Shown: positions 8,187 to 15,707 of the stretch, piece by piece | Layout: each line of letters opens with the position of its first letter | Numbering within the stretch: the first letter of the stretch is position 1 | NCBI GenBank assembly: GCA_039976075.1 | Contig: JBDWFY010000001.1 | Coordinates: 1,447,296-1,511,295, forward strand | Direction: 5' to 3' | DNA: 64,000 nucleotides | DNA from: JBDWFY01 sp039976075 | Lineage (GTDB): Bacteria > Pseudomonadota > Alphaproteobacteria > Rhizobiales > Stappiaceae | Position numbers and translations under genes: made by a program | Notes under the pieces: model-generated | Databases searched by the model: none | Told to the model about the DNA's origin: nothing | Seen by the model: only the letters and a program-made list of their open reading frames with translations

Positions 8187-8555
8187 ATGACACTTTACTT
8201 GAGACTCGGAGGGCGCCAGACGCTCAAATCCGCTGTGCTTGTCACATTGGATTTTTGTCAGGACGACCCGTTGTTGTCGCCTCTGATGAGCAACTGCTCT
8301 CGTGATGATTTGGAAGAGCATGTTGGCGAGTATCTGTGTTTCTTTTACGGCGGAGCGCCAAACTTCTATGGTCCCAGTGTGCGCAAGATCAACGAGAATT
8401 TTTATCTGACCGACGAGCATTTTGATCGGATGACCGACTATTTGGCAGATGCCTTCCGGTTCATAGGCACGCCTGCAGATCTTACCAAGGAAGCAATAAT
8501 AACGCTGGATCAGATGCGTGACTACATGCTGTTTCGCCTGCCCGAAGATGCCTGA
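8187..8555 (+). CDS. truncated-globin-like protein lacking the expected proximal histidine
   Basis: 122 residues from the ATG at 8187, which has a GAGGGG ribosome binding site. The fold signature resembles group I truncated haemoglobins: LYLRLGGRQTLKSAV at the start, DDPLLSPLM after helix B, EEHVGEYLCFFYGG for helix E, YGPSVRKINENFYLTDEHFDRM for helix F to G. When aligned by the LTDEHFD motif, the position normally held by the haem-ligating F8 histidine is Asn (KINEN). So it may bind haem through another residue, or not at all. A bidirectional terminator follows. No neighbour indicates the ligand. A frame starting at 8067 exists but has no supporting similarity. Confidence 0.7.
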   Translation: MTLYLRLGGRQTLKSAVLVTLDFCQDDPLLSPLMSNCSRDDLEEHVGEYLCFFYGGAPNFYGPSVRKINENFYLTDEHFDRMTDYLADAFRFIGTPADLTKEAIITLDQMRDYMLFRLPEDA

Positions 8556-8615
8556 ACCAGATAACAATGGTCCGACACCTTTCCCTCCCGGGCCGAGCGG
8601 ACTCCTGGTTCTAAA

Positions 8616-8651
8616 AAAACGGCACATCCATGTGACAGGATGTGCCGTTTT
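8616..8651. terminator. bidirectional Rho-independent terminator
   Basis: A perfect 14-base-pair stem, AAAACGGCACATCC with GGATGTGCCGTTTT, encloses an eight-base loop. Reading plus, the stem ends in a T tract; reading minus, it is followed by a run of seven Ts. It separates the globin-like gene from the convergent clpP-like gene and can serve both. Confidence 0.92.
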
Positions 8652-8676
8652 CATTTAATTGCCTTGAATCGTCTGT

Positions 8677-9294
8677 CTATTTGATGTCGTCTGCGTTTTC
8701 GACGACTTTTCCGACAAGACCGTACTCGATGCCCTCTTCCGGGGTCATCCAGTAATCCCTGTCAGTATCTTTTTCGATACGCTCCAACGACTGTCCGGTT
8801 GCGATGGAGAATATCTTGTTCAACCGATCCCTCATACGCAGCATTTCCCGCGCCTGGATTTCAATGTCCGTGGCCGGGCCGCCAGCACCTCCAGATGGTT
8901 GGTGCAATAGAAAGCGGGTATTCTGGGTACAGAAACGTTGTTCTGTTGGCACAGATACGTAAATCAGTGCGCCGGCGCTTGCGACCCACCCGATCCCCAA
9001 CATGTACACCTTCGGCTTGATGAACTTGATCATGTCATGGATCATGTCGCCGGATTCAACATGCCCGCCAGGAGAAGACACGAGGACCGTTATCGGTTTG
9101 TCCGAAACCTGCGCCAGTGCCATGAGCCGTGCGCTGACATCCCTTGCCAGTTCCATCGTAATCTGACCCGTAATCAGAACCGTGCGCGCTTCAAACAGGT
9201 GTTTATCCACTTGCAAAGACTGAAGCGTTTTTGTGGTCTCGTCCTCTTCCTCCTCATCAAGGCGGGCGGACAGTTGAGTGGAATATTCCTTCAT
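8677..9294 (-). CDS. ClpP-family serine protease subunit (paralogue)
   Basis: Proteolytic subunit of a Clp-type ATP-dependent protease, 205 residues. The catalytic triad is visible: Ser in GWVASAGAL, His in FLLHQPSGG and Asp in DTDRDYWMTPEEG. It differs from the main housekeeping ClpP in the N-terminus, which carries an acidic run DEEEEDETTKTLQS where the usual protein has a short propeptide. No tig, clpX or lon gene is adjacent, as expected for the extra ClpP copy found in many alphaproteobacteria. It could form mixed complexes with the main ClpP; this is inference. A palindrome lies 28 bases before the start codon. Confidence 0.88.
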   Translation of the reverse strand: MKEYSTQLSARLDEEEEDETTKTLQSLQVDKHLFEARTVLITGQITMELARDVSARLMALAQVSDKPITVLVSSPGGHVESGDMIHDMIKFIKPKVYMLGIGWVASAGALIYVSVPTEQRFCTQNTRFLLHQPSGGAGGPATDIEIQAREMLRMRDRLNKIFSIATGQSLERIEKDTDRDYWMTPEEGIEYGLVGKVVENADDIK

Positions 9295-9321
9295 GCGATG
9301 AAACCTGCTTCTCGGAATTAC

Positions 9322-9340
9322 GCCGTTTTGTACAAACGGC
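9322..9340. promoter_or_regulatory. palindrome in the leader of the clpP-like gene
   Basis: GCCGTTTTGTACAAACGGC has perfect seven-base arms around a five-base centre. It lies 28 bases upstream of the clpP-like start codon. It could be an operator overlapping the promoter or an mRNA hairpin. No named regulator site is matched. Confidence 0.4.
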
Positions 9341-9455
9341 TCAGATTGTTCATTTTATCTACTTATGCGATGGCACGCGCGACTGCAATTGTCGACCCTA
9401 ATTTGTTTTCACAAGGTAGTGCATAGTCCATTTTGCGTGACTGTACCGCAGTTTC

Positions 9456-10319
9456 CTAGCGTGAAATTTCATCGTCGTTTTCTTTCCGATGTTTCCGCTT
9501 CTTGATCAGAATATAGGCCAGAAATGGAAAAGACGGCCAGAAAAACCATATTACCGAAAGCCCGGACAACAGATTGATAAAGAAAAACAAACCGATAAAA
9601 CTGATGGAGACTTTGACCCCATGTGCCTGCCTCTGAAACCAGGACCAGGCACGCGTCGCAGAGCGTCTAAACTTGGGAAAATCTTGGTTGCCCCGGGAGT
9701 TGTCCGAAGTATCGCCAACTGATTCTGTTTGTTCTTCGGTCTGTGCGTTGCTCTCCTGGGTCACGTGCTCCGCATTGTCTTCTGAGTATGTATTTTCACC
9801 ACCGATTCGAATACGGAAACAACGAATTGGCTCGCTGATGTTCTTAACTTTCTGAGATCCAATATACTCGAAACCCGCCACAAGCTTGTTCCGTATTTGC
9901 TCATGAACTCCAGCAGAAATCGCAATTTCTCCGGGACCAGCCGTTTCCTGCATTCTTGCCGCTATATTGACGCCGTCACCGTAAATATCATCGCCTTCGA
10001 CCATGATATCGCCGAGATTGACTCCGATGCGAAACAGCATTTGAGACTCTGGAGGCAACTGGCAATTTCGATGGAATACTTCCTGTTGGAACTCAATGGC
10101 ACACTGGACTGCATCGACCACACTGGGAAATTCAGCGATGGCAGAATCGCCCCAGGTGTTCACCAGTCGGCCGCCGAAAGTTTCCAGGAGGACAACCAAT
10201 GCGCCACGGCAGTCTTTGAGACGCCGCAAAGTGCCTGTTTCATCACTCTCCATCAAGCGTGAGTAACCTGCGACATCCGCACACAGGATTGCTGCAAGAC
10301 GACGCCTCACCCTCTGCAT
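9456..10319 (-). CDS. class III adenylate cyclase with C-terminal two-helix membrane domain
   Basis: 287 residues from the ATG at 10319, which has a strong AAGGAGGA site four bases upstream; an upstream frame extension to 10340 is not needed. The catalytic domain comes first, starting RRLAAILCADVAGYSRLMESDE, with metal aspartates D15 and the one in NTWGDSAIAEF. The position usually held by the purine-binding lysine is Asn (LVNTWGD), a variant seen in part of this rhizobial family. The segment DDIYGDGVNIAARM is conserved. After a polar, acidic linker come two hydrophobic helices (VKVSISFIGLFFFINLL and VIWFFWPSFPFLAYILI) resembling the 2TM domain, anchoring the enzyme in the inner membrane. It is divergent from the GGDEF gene. 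Confidence 0.88.
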   Translation of the reverse strand: MQRVRRRLAAILCADVAGYSRLMESDETGTLRRLKDCRGALVVLLETFGGRLVNTWGDSAIAEFPSVVDAVQCAIEFQQEVFHRNCQLPPESQMLFRIGVNLGDIMVEGDDIYGDGVNIAARMQETAGPGEIAISAGVHEQIRNKLVAGFEYIGSQKVKNISEPIRCFRIRIGGENTYSEDNAEHVTQESNAQTEEQTESVGDTSDNSRGNQDFPKFRRSATRAWSWFQRQAHGVKVSISFIGLFFFINLLSGLSVIWFFWPSFPFLAYILIKKRKHRKENDDEISR

Positions 10320-10552
10320 TTCGTCCTCCTTCTGCCCCACACTCAGGAATGGTACTTGTGCGAGTCATTTACAAGACCTGCCTCGCGATTGCGAGTACGC
10401 CGGTAAATTTGACACTAACGGTAAGTAAAGGTTTTCCGATCACACTGCGCATTCATACCGAACCAATGACGATTGGGGATGGCACATTCGCGCAAGAACG
10501 GAATTAAAGACTTCCATTCCAACCTCTTGTGCGCTGCAGACCATCTGGAAAT

Positions 10553-12622
10553 ATGACAGACATCGAAGCGCCCAGTTGGCCCAATGAAGGCCGGGAAACA
10601 CCGTCCCTGTCAATCGGGCAGATGGGGGCGTTTGACGCCTTGTCAATTCCGGTATGGATTTTTGATGCCGATGAAGCCCGGATCGTCTGGAGCAATCATT
10701 CGGGTCTGGAATTCTGGCGGGCCGAATCCTACGAAGAACTGTATTCCCGCGCTCAGGGCGAGGACATGTCACCAGCTGTTCGTCTTCGCCTTAATCAGCT
10801 TACCACGGACCTTGCGACAGGGGGCACGGTCGAACAAGTCTGGACACTGCATCCTGATGACGAACCGGTTTCGCTGCGCATAGCATTTACAGGCGTAAAA
10901 CTTGCCGACAACCGCAGCGCAATCCATTGCATTGCAATGGGTAAACTGAATTCGACCCCGGATGTCCTTCGCGGCGTCACCGCCCTGGGGCACACCAGCA
11001 CGATGATCAGCCTTTATGACGAAGCGGGGCAGCTGGTTTATGGCAACACCGCAGTTCGGGAAAACCTGCCGTCTCAGGATTTTAATCTCTCCAATCGGTT
11101 CGTCGAAGAAGCCGATTACCAGCAAGTGCGTGAGGCTCTGACCGGTGCTGAGGATGTCAAAATATCTGCGCGCGTATCAACCTCCAAAGGCATGCGTTGG
11201 CACGAAATCTCAGCCACGCGCACCATGGATGCCGCGACCGGAAATTTGTCGCTTCTTCTTACCGAAGTCGATATTACTTTGCGTATCGAGGCCGAACAGC
11301 AGGCCAGACACCTGGCCCTTCACGACACTCTGACCGATTTGCCGAACCGCATTCATCTCGCCGATGAAGCGAAACGTATCCTCCAGGACGCCGTGGATAA
11401 AGAAAACTCGTGCGCCTGCCTGTTTCTGGATCTCGACCATTTCAAGTCTATCAACGACACGCTGGGTCACAATATCGGTGATCTGCTACTCGTGGAGGTC
11501 GCAAACAGGCTGAAGAACTGTCTGAAAGAAACAGACGTTGCCGCCCGTCTTGGCGGAGACGAATTTGTTGTCCTTCTTCACGATTACGACGGCCGGGATG
11601 CGATGCGCGATATGGCAGAGGCGATACGCTCTACGCTATCGGAAGCGATTTCCTGTTCCGGTCACGAGTTGCGCACTTCACCCAGCATCGGTCTCGCAGT
11701 TTATCCAAGCGATGGCGAGACAATCGACACGCTCATGATGCATGCCGATATGGCAATGTATGCCGCCAAGGAACATGGACGAAATCGTATCAGGTTCTTC
11801 ACTCAGAATATGACCGACCGTGCCTCAAGACGTCAGGAGATGGAGACTGCTGTTCGTACCGCTCTCCAAAAGGGACAGCTCGAGGTGGTTTTCATGCCGC
11901 GTCTTGACGTCCGGAATGACGCGCTCATTGGTGCTGAGGCACAGATCCGCTGGAATGACCCAAAGAAGGGTATGCTGTCCGACGGGGCATTCCTCCCCCA
12001 CCTGGCTCAAACTGATTTCATCGAGGAAATCGGTGCGATGGCGCTCGACAAGGCGCTCCAGTTCCAGTCCGAAATTGCTTCCGGCAAGTTGGATCTATAT
12101 GTCTCTGTCAGAATTCATGAAAGGCAGATCAAAAATCATTCGTTCCTATCCATGATTCAAACCAGTTTAAGCGATAGCGGTGCAAATCCGGCCTCCATGG
12201 AATTGACGTTTTCCGAGGCGGCCTTCGCGGATGGCACCTCTGAAATTACCGAAAAATTGTTGGCACTTGCGAAAATGGGTTTCCGGCTGGGCGTTCAGGA
12301 TTTTGGCAATGGTCGTTCAAATCTGGGATATATGCGCGCGTTTCCCCTTTCTTCTCTCAAAATCAGCGGTGATCTGATTGCGGACGAGAGTAAATGGTCA
12401 ATCACACAAATGGTCGTGTCGATGGGGAAACTCGTTCGAGCCGATGTTGTCGCCGACGGCGTTAGTGACATCAGACAACTGGATCAGATGCAGGACTGTG
12501 GATGCGACTTTTATCAAGGTCCACTGTTCAGCAATGCAATAACGTCTGCCGAGTTTCAGAAATTGCTGCGTACCGACCGGATCAATTCCGAGTCCAACCA
12601 GACCTCCAAACACGAACTCTAG
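10553..12622 (+). CDS. PAS-GGDEF-EAL protein with degenerate EAL domain
   Basis: Cyclic di-GMP signalling protein, 689 residues from the ATG at 10553. Two PAS-like sensor regions occupy about 25-130 and 140-245. The GGDEF domain (255-415) has an intact active site, RLGGDEF at 332-338, so diguanylate cyclase activity is plausible; the RxxD inhibitory site is not present (KETD). The EAL domain (430-675) has lost key residues: EAL is EAQ (462-464), the loop DDFG is QDFG (582-585), the NxR region is SVRIHER, and the late EGVE motif is DGVS. Phosphodiesterase activity is unlikely; the domain may bind c-di-GMP or partners. No membrane segment is visible. Confidence 0.9.
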   Translation: MTDIEAPSWPNEGRETPSLSIGQMGAFDALSIPVWIFDADEARIVWSNHSGLEFWRAESYEELYSRAQGEDMSPAVRLRLNQLTTDLATGGTVEQVWTLHPDDEPVSLRIAFTGVKLADNRSAIHCIAMGKLNSTPDVLRGVTALGHTSTMISLYDEAGQLVYGNTAVRENLPSQDFNLSNRFVEEADYQQVREALTGAEDVKISARVSTSKGMRWHEISATRTMDAATGNLSLLLTEVDITLRIEAEQQARHLALHDTLTDLPNRIHLADEAKRILQDAVDKENSCACLFLDLDHFKSINDTLGHNIGDLLLVEVANRLKNCLKETDVAARLGGDEFVVLLHDYDGRDAMRDMAEAIRSTLSEAISCSGHELRTSPSIGLAVYPSDGETIDTLMMHADMAMYAAKEHGRNRIRFFTQNMTDRASRRQEMETAVRTALQKGQLEVVFMPRLDVRNDALIGAEAQIRWNDPKKGMLSDGAFLPHLAQTDFIEEIGAMALDKALQFQSEIASGKLDLYVSVRIHERQIKNHSFLSMIQTSLSDSGANPASMELTFSEAAFADGTSEITEKLLALAKMGFRLGVQDFGNGRSNLGYMRAFPLSSLKISGDLIADESKWSITQMVVSMGKLVRADVVADGVSDIRQLDQMQDCGCDFYQGPLFSNAITSAEFQKLLRTDRINSESNQTSKHEL

Positions 12623-12632
12623 ACCGCATGAG

Positions 12633-12660
12633 CGGCCGTCTCACTGACGGTTTTTCAGTG
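12633..12660 (+). terminator. weak terminator after the GGDEF/EAL gene
   Basis: A short stem CCGTC...GACGG is followed by TTTTTC, 10-30 bases after the stop codon. The stem is only five to six base pairs, so termination efficiency is uncertain. Confidence 0.4.
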
Positions 12661-12683
12661 TCCGCAAGTTCATCAAATTTTTA

Positions 12684-12701
12684 TTTAACATTTTTGTTAA
12701 A
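12684..12701. promoter_or_regulatory. AT-rich inverted repeat upstream of the DUF899 gene
   Basis: Seven-base arms TTTAACA and TGTTAAA are separated by TTTT, about 55 bases upstream of the DUF899 start codon. The surrounding AT-rich stretch could contain the promoter. It may be an operator, but no known site is recognised. Confidence 0.3.
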
Positions 12702-12755
12702 CAATATATACTCTTCTCAGACACGTAATTTACAGCATACCGAGAGGAGCCAACG

Positions 12756-13433
12756 ATGACCGTCCTTCACGATAAGAGATTTCCGGGGGAAAATGAGGAT
12801 TACAGAACTGCTCGCAATGCGCTTCTCAGGGAAGAACTGGCGCTGGATGAGCAAGTGCAGAAAGTGGCACAGCTTCGCCGTGCCCTTCCCGCTGGCGGTA
12901 AGATCCAACAGGACTATGTTTTTGAGGAAGTTCAGCCCGATCATGGCAAAAGCGTGCATATGTCGGATCTGTTTGCACCCGGCAAGGACACCCTGTTTCT
13001 CTACAGCTTCATGTATGGTCCGGATAGCGAAGCGGTTTGTCCTTCTTGCACTTCTCTTGTGGACGGTTTCTCGGGGGTCAGCCACCATTTGAAGGACCGG
13101 ATCAACATGGCGGTGATCGCCAAAGCGCCGGTTGAGAAACTTCAAAAACTTGCCAACAGCCGGAACTGGTCCGGAATCCGGCTACTTTCCTCTTTTGGCA
13201 ATTCGTATAATGAGGATTACTTTGCTGTTGGAGCAAGCGGAGGACAGATTCCCGCCGCTAACATATTCACCAAAGGAGACGATGGCATTCGTCATTTCTG
13301 GTCAGCAGAACTGCTTTATGTATCGCGTCCAGGTCATCCCCATCACGTCGATCAGATCTGGCCGATCTGGAATATTCTCGACCTGACACCGGATGGCCGG
13401 GGATCGGATTGGGAACCAAGACTGGTATATTGA
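12756..13433 (+). CDS. DUF899 family thioredoxin-like protein
   Basis: 225 residues with a GAGAGGAG ribosome binding site before the ATG. The sequence matches DUF899, a thioredoxin-fold family related to AhpC/TSA proteins: LPAGGKIQQDYVFEE, then SDLFAPGKDTLFLYSFMYGPDSEAVCPSCTSLVDGF, ISRNWSGIRLLSSFGNSYNEDYF-like centre and a C-terminal HHVDQIWPIWNILDLTPDGRG. The CPSC pair is in the usual place for the family redox site. No signal peptide. Function of the family is not established; a redox role is inference. It stands as a single gene between two terminator-like stretches. Confidence 0.88.
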   Translation: MTVLHDKRFPGENEDYRTARNALLREELALDEQVQKVAQLRRALPAGGKIQQDYVFEEVQPDHGKSVHMSDLFAPGKDTLFLYSFMYGPDSEAVCPSCTSLVDGFSGVSHHLKDRINMAVIAKAPVEKLQKLANSRNWSGIRLLSSFGNSYNEDYFAVGASGGQIPAANIFTKGDDGIRHFWSAELLYVSRPGHPHHVDQIWPIWNILDLTPDGRGSDWEPRLVY

Positions 13434-13477
13434 CCCGTTTTTCGTGTTGACGGGCGGACTGCAGTTGAATGTCACAC

Positions 13478-13924
13478 TCAGCGATCGGGTTTTGACACGC
13501 TCATCAGCGTGAACAGTCCGGTTGCAACATGCAGCAATCTATCATCGCCAACGCTGTAAACATCCGACTGCGCAATGGTCAGGGTTCGTCCGGGTTTGAC
13601 AACCCTGCCCTTCGCAACAAGCATCGGTCCCCGGGCCGGGTTAAGAAGATTGATTTTGAATTCCGTGGTAAGAACGCCATCTCCGGCGTTGAATAGCGTG
13701 AAAGCAGCATAACCTGCGGCTGAATCAGCAATGCTTGTCGTCGCACCGGCATGAAAGTAGCCGTGCTGTTGTGTCAGTTCATCTCGAAAGTTCATTTCGA
13801 TATCAATTGCGCCGAGCTCGCAACGGGAAATCCGAGCACCCAACAAAGTCATAAATTCCTGTTTGTCAAAACTGGAGCGCACACGGCTGTTCCAGTCCGG
13901 ATCCCGCGCCACAAACTTCTCCAT
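13478..13924 (-). CDS. PaaI-family hotdog thioesterase
   Basis: Single hotdog-fold domain of 148 residues, probably hydrolysing an acyl-CoA thioester. The motif TQQHGYFHAGATTSIADSAAGYAAFTLF carries the conserved HG...HAG...D pattern of the PaaI/YdiI group, followed by VLTTEFKINLLNPARG, where the strand that lines the CoA site lies. Length and organisation are normal for the family. It converges on the DUF899 gene and has an AG-rich start site. The true acyl substrate cannot be predicted. Confidence 0.88.
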   Translation of the reverse strand: MEKFVARDPDWNSRVRSSFDKQEFMTLLGARISRCELGAIDIEMNFRDELTQQHGYFHAGATTSIADSAAGYAAFTLFNAGDGVLTTEFKINLLNPARGPMLVAKGRVVKPGRTLTIAQSDVYSVGDDRLLHVATGLFTLMSVSKPDR

Positions 13925-14036
13925 CTCGCCCCCATTTCAAAAGCTTGCCTGCCCGGCAGTCAGAGCCTGACAGTCAGAGCCCGCCTGTCAGAAAGTGTGT
14001 GTCATCAAACGCCATCACAATCCCCGTCCGTGAACG

Positions 14037-15449
14037 TCACATTCCCAGGCCGAACCACCAGGCTGCAAGCCCAAGAAACGCGAAAAAACCAACGACATCC
14101 GTTACTGTGGTCACAAATACGCCCGATGCAATTGCCGGATCAATATTCAGTTTATCCAGCGTTATCGGAATGAGAATACCAGCCAGCCCGGCCGCTATCA
14201 TATTGATAATCATTGCCGTTCCGATGATGCCACCGAGCGCCGGGCTGGAAAACCAGATGCCCGCAACGAGCCCAATCAGCACCGCAAACAGCAGACCGTT
14301 GAGAACCCCGACTGACATCTCACGCAAGATGACGCGGGCTGCATTGTATCGCCCGATATCTCGTGTTGCGAGCGCGCGCACGGCAACGGTCATCGTCTGG
14401 GTGCCGGCATTTCCCCCCATGGAAGCAACAATGGGCATGAGCACCGCCAAAGCCACCATGTGCTCGATGGTCGCATCGAAAAGACCGATCACCAGAGACG
14501 CAACCACCGCAGTTCCCAGGTTGACCGTCAGCCAGGCAAATCGCCCTTTGACCGTATCGAGGATGCTGTCAGAGATCTCCTCATCACCCACACCAGCCAA
14601 TGCGCGAAAATCTTCTTCCGCTTCTTCTTCCAGAACATCGAGAATGTCATCGACTGTCAAAACACCGACCAAACGGTCGGACTCATCTACAACTGCCGCC
14701 GAGACGAGATTGTACCGCTCAAACTGGCGGGCAACATCTTCCTGATCTTCCGTCGCTCTGATCGGTTCGGCCGTTTCCTTGAGTATCTTTGTAATTTTGC
14801 GTCCGCGCTTGGAACGCAGCAATTTGTCCAGTGGCACAGAGCCCAGCAACCGGAACGCAGGGTCGACCACGAATATCTCGAAAAAAGACTCCGGAAGCTC
14901 CTTTTCAACACGCATGTAGTCGATCGTCTGTCCGACTGTCCAAAACGGTGGAATGGCGATGAAATCGGTCTGCATCAGGCGTCCGGCGCTCTCCTCCGGA
15001 TAGTCCAGTGAGCGTTGCAGCTGCACACGATCGGTGAGCGGTATCTGTTCAAGAATCGCGTCCTGATCCGCCTGATCAAGGTCTTCCAGAATGAAGACAG
15101 CATCATCAGACTCAAGTTCGCTGATTCCTTCGGCAACATCCTGAGCCGGCATTTCCTCAAGAATGGCCGCACGGATTGCCTCATCGAGCTCCGTGAGAGC
15201 GGCAAAATCAAAACTGTCGCCCAACAGCCGGACAAGACCGGGACGTTCATCCACTTGCAACGCTTCGATCAGATCTCCCAGATCCGCTTCATGAAGCGGT
15301 TCCGTGAGAGCCAGCAATTCTGTCTGATCACCTTTGCCGATGGCAACTTGAACGCTCTCGACAAATTCATGCGCAAGTCCGCCATCCTCCGCGCGCGGCG
15401 CTGGAACATAGGCATCGATTTCCTGCTCTATGGTATCCTGCTCGTTCAA
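14037..15449 (-). CDS. mgtE: magnesium transporter MgtE
   Basis: Homodimeric Mg2+ channel/transporter, 470 residues. The order is as in the family: an acidic N-domain (superhelix, about 30-150), two CBS domains (about 150-275; LMQTDFIAIPPFWTVGQTIDYMR and LVSAAVVDESDRLVGVLTVDDILDVLEEE), a plug helix and five C-terminal helices beginning RFAWLTVNLGTAVVASLVIGLF. The selectivity region reads MPIVASMGGNAGTQTMTVAVRALA. The N- and CBS domains sense cytosolic magnesium and close the pore. The start codon is TTG at 15449; no ATG or GTG in frame precedes the N-domain, so expression may be low. Confidence 0.95.
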   Translation of the reverse strand: MNEQDTIEQEIDAYVPAPRAEDGGLAHEFVESVQVAIGKGDQTELLALTEPLHEADLGDLIEALQVDERPGLVRLLGDSFDFAALTELDEAIRAAILEEMPAQDVAEGISELESDDAVFILEDLDQADQDAILEQIPLTDRVQLQRSLDYPEESAGRLMQTDFIAIPPFWTVGQTIDYMRVEKELPESFFEIFVVDPAFRLLGSVPLDKLLRSKRGRKITKILKETAEPIRATEDQEDVARQFERYNLVSAAVVDESDRLVGVLTVDDILDVLEEEAEEDFRALAGVGDEEISDSILDTVKGRFAWLTVNLGTAVVASLVIGLFDATIEHMVALAVLMPIVASMGGNAGTQTMTVAVRALATRDIGRYNAARVILREMSVGVLNGLLFAVLIGLVAGIWFSSPALGGIIGTAMIINMIAAGLAGILIPITLDKLNIDPAIASGVFVTTVTDVVGFFAFLGLAAWWFGLGM

Positions 15450-15621
15450 TTTTCACTCGGCTCCAAGTGGCGCGCAGCATTGGACAGTAGTGTCTGAACA
15501 TCTACCGGCTGAAGGGCTTGATGCCAACGGAAATCAGGATCAAATCAGCTCCGTTTCCGTTCCTTCACCATCAAATTCAGCCACTCAGTCAGTATTTGCC
15601 TTGCACCCATCCCGATTTGAC

Positions 15622-15639
15622 GGTGAGATCCATATCACC
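15622..15639. promoter_or_regulatory. palindrome upstream of the caspase-like gene
   Basis: GGTGAGATCCATATCACC has arms GGTGA and TCACC with further AT symmetry inside. It lies 69 bases upstream of the ATG at 15708. The half-site resembles that of CRP/FNR-family proteins but the spacer is eight bases, not six, so it is not a standard CRP site. Confidence 0.3.
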
Positions 15640-15707
15640 ATTTGTACTTGAAGCATGCCCATAAGATTTTGTACGGTTCGGCGCACCCCATGCTGAGAGA
15701 CGTGTAC

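Noticed and set aside
13950..13995. Short direct repeat (CAGTCAGAGCC twice) near the thioesterase start
   Set aside because: Only two copies of about 11 bases in a GC-rich spacer; no evidence for a repeat family, an attachment site or CRISPR.
15622..15639. CRP site before the caspase-like gene
   Set aside because: The spacer is eight bases instead of six, so it is kept as a plain palindrome only.
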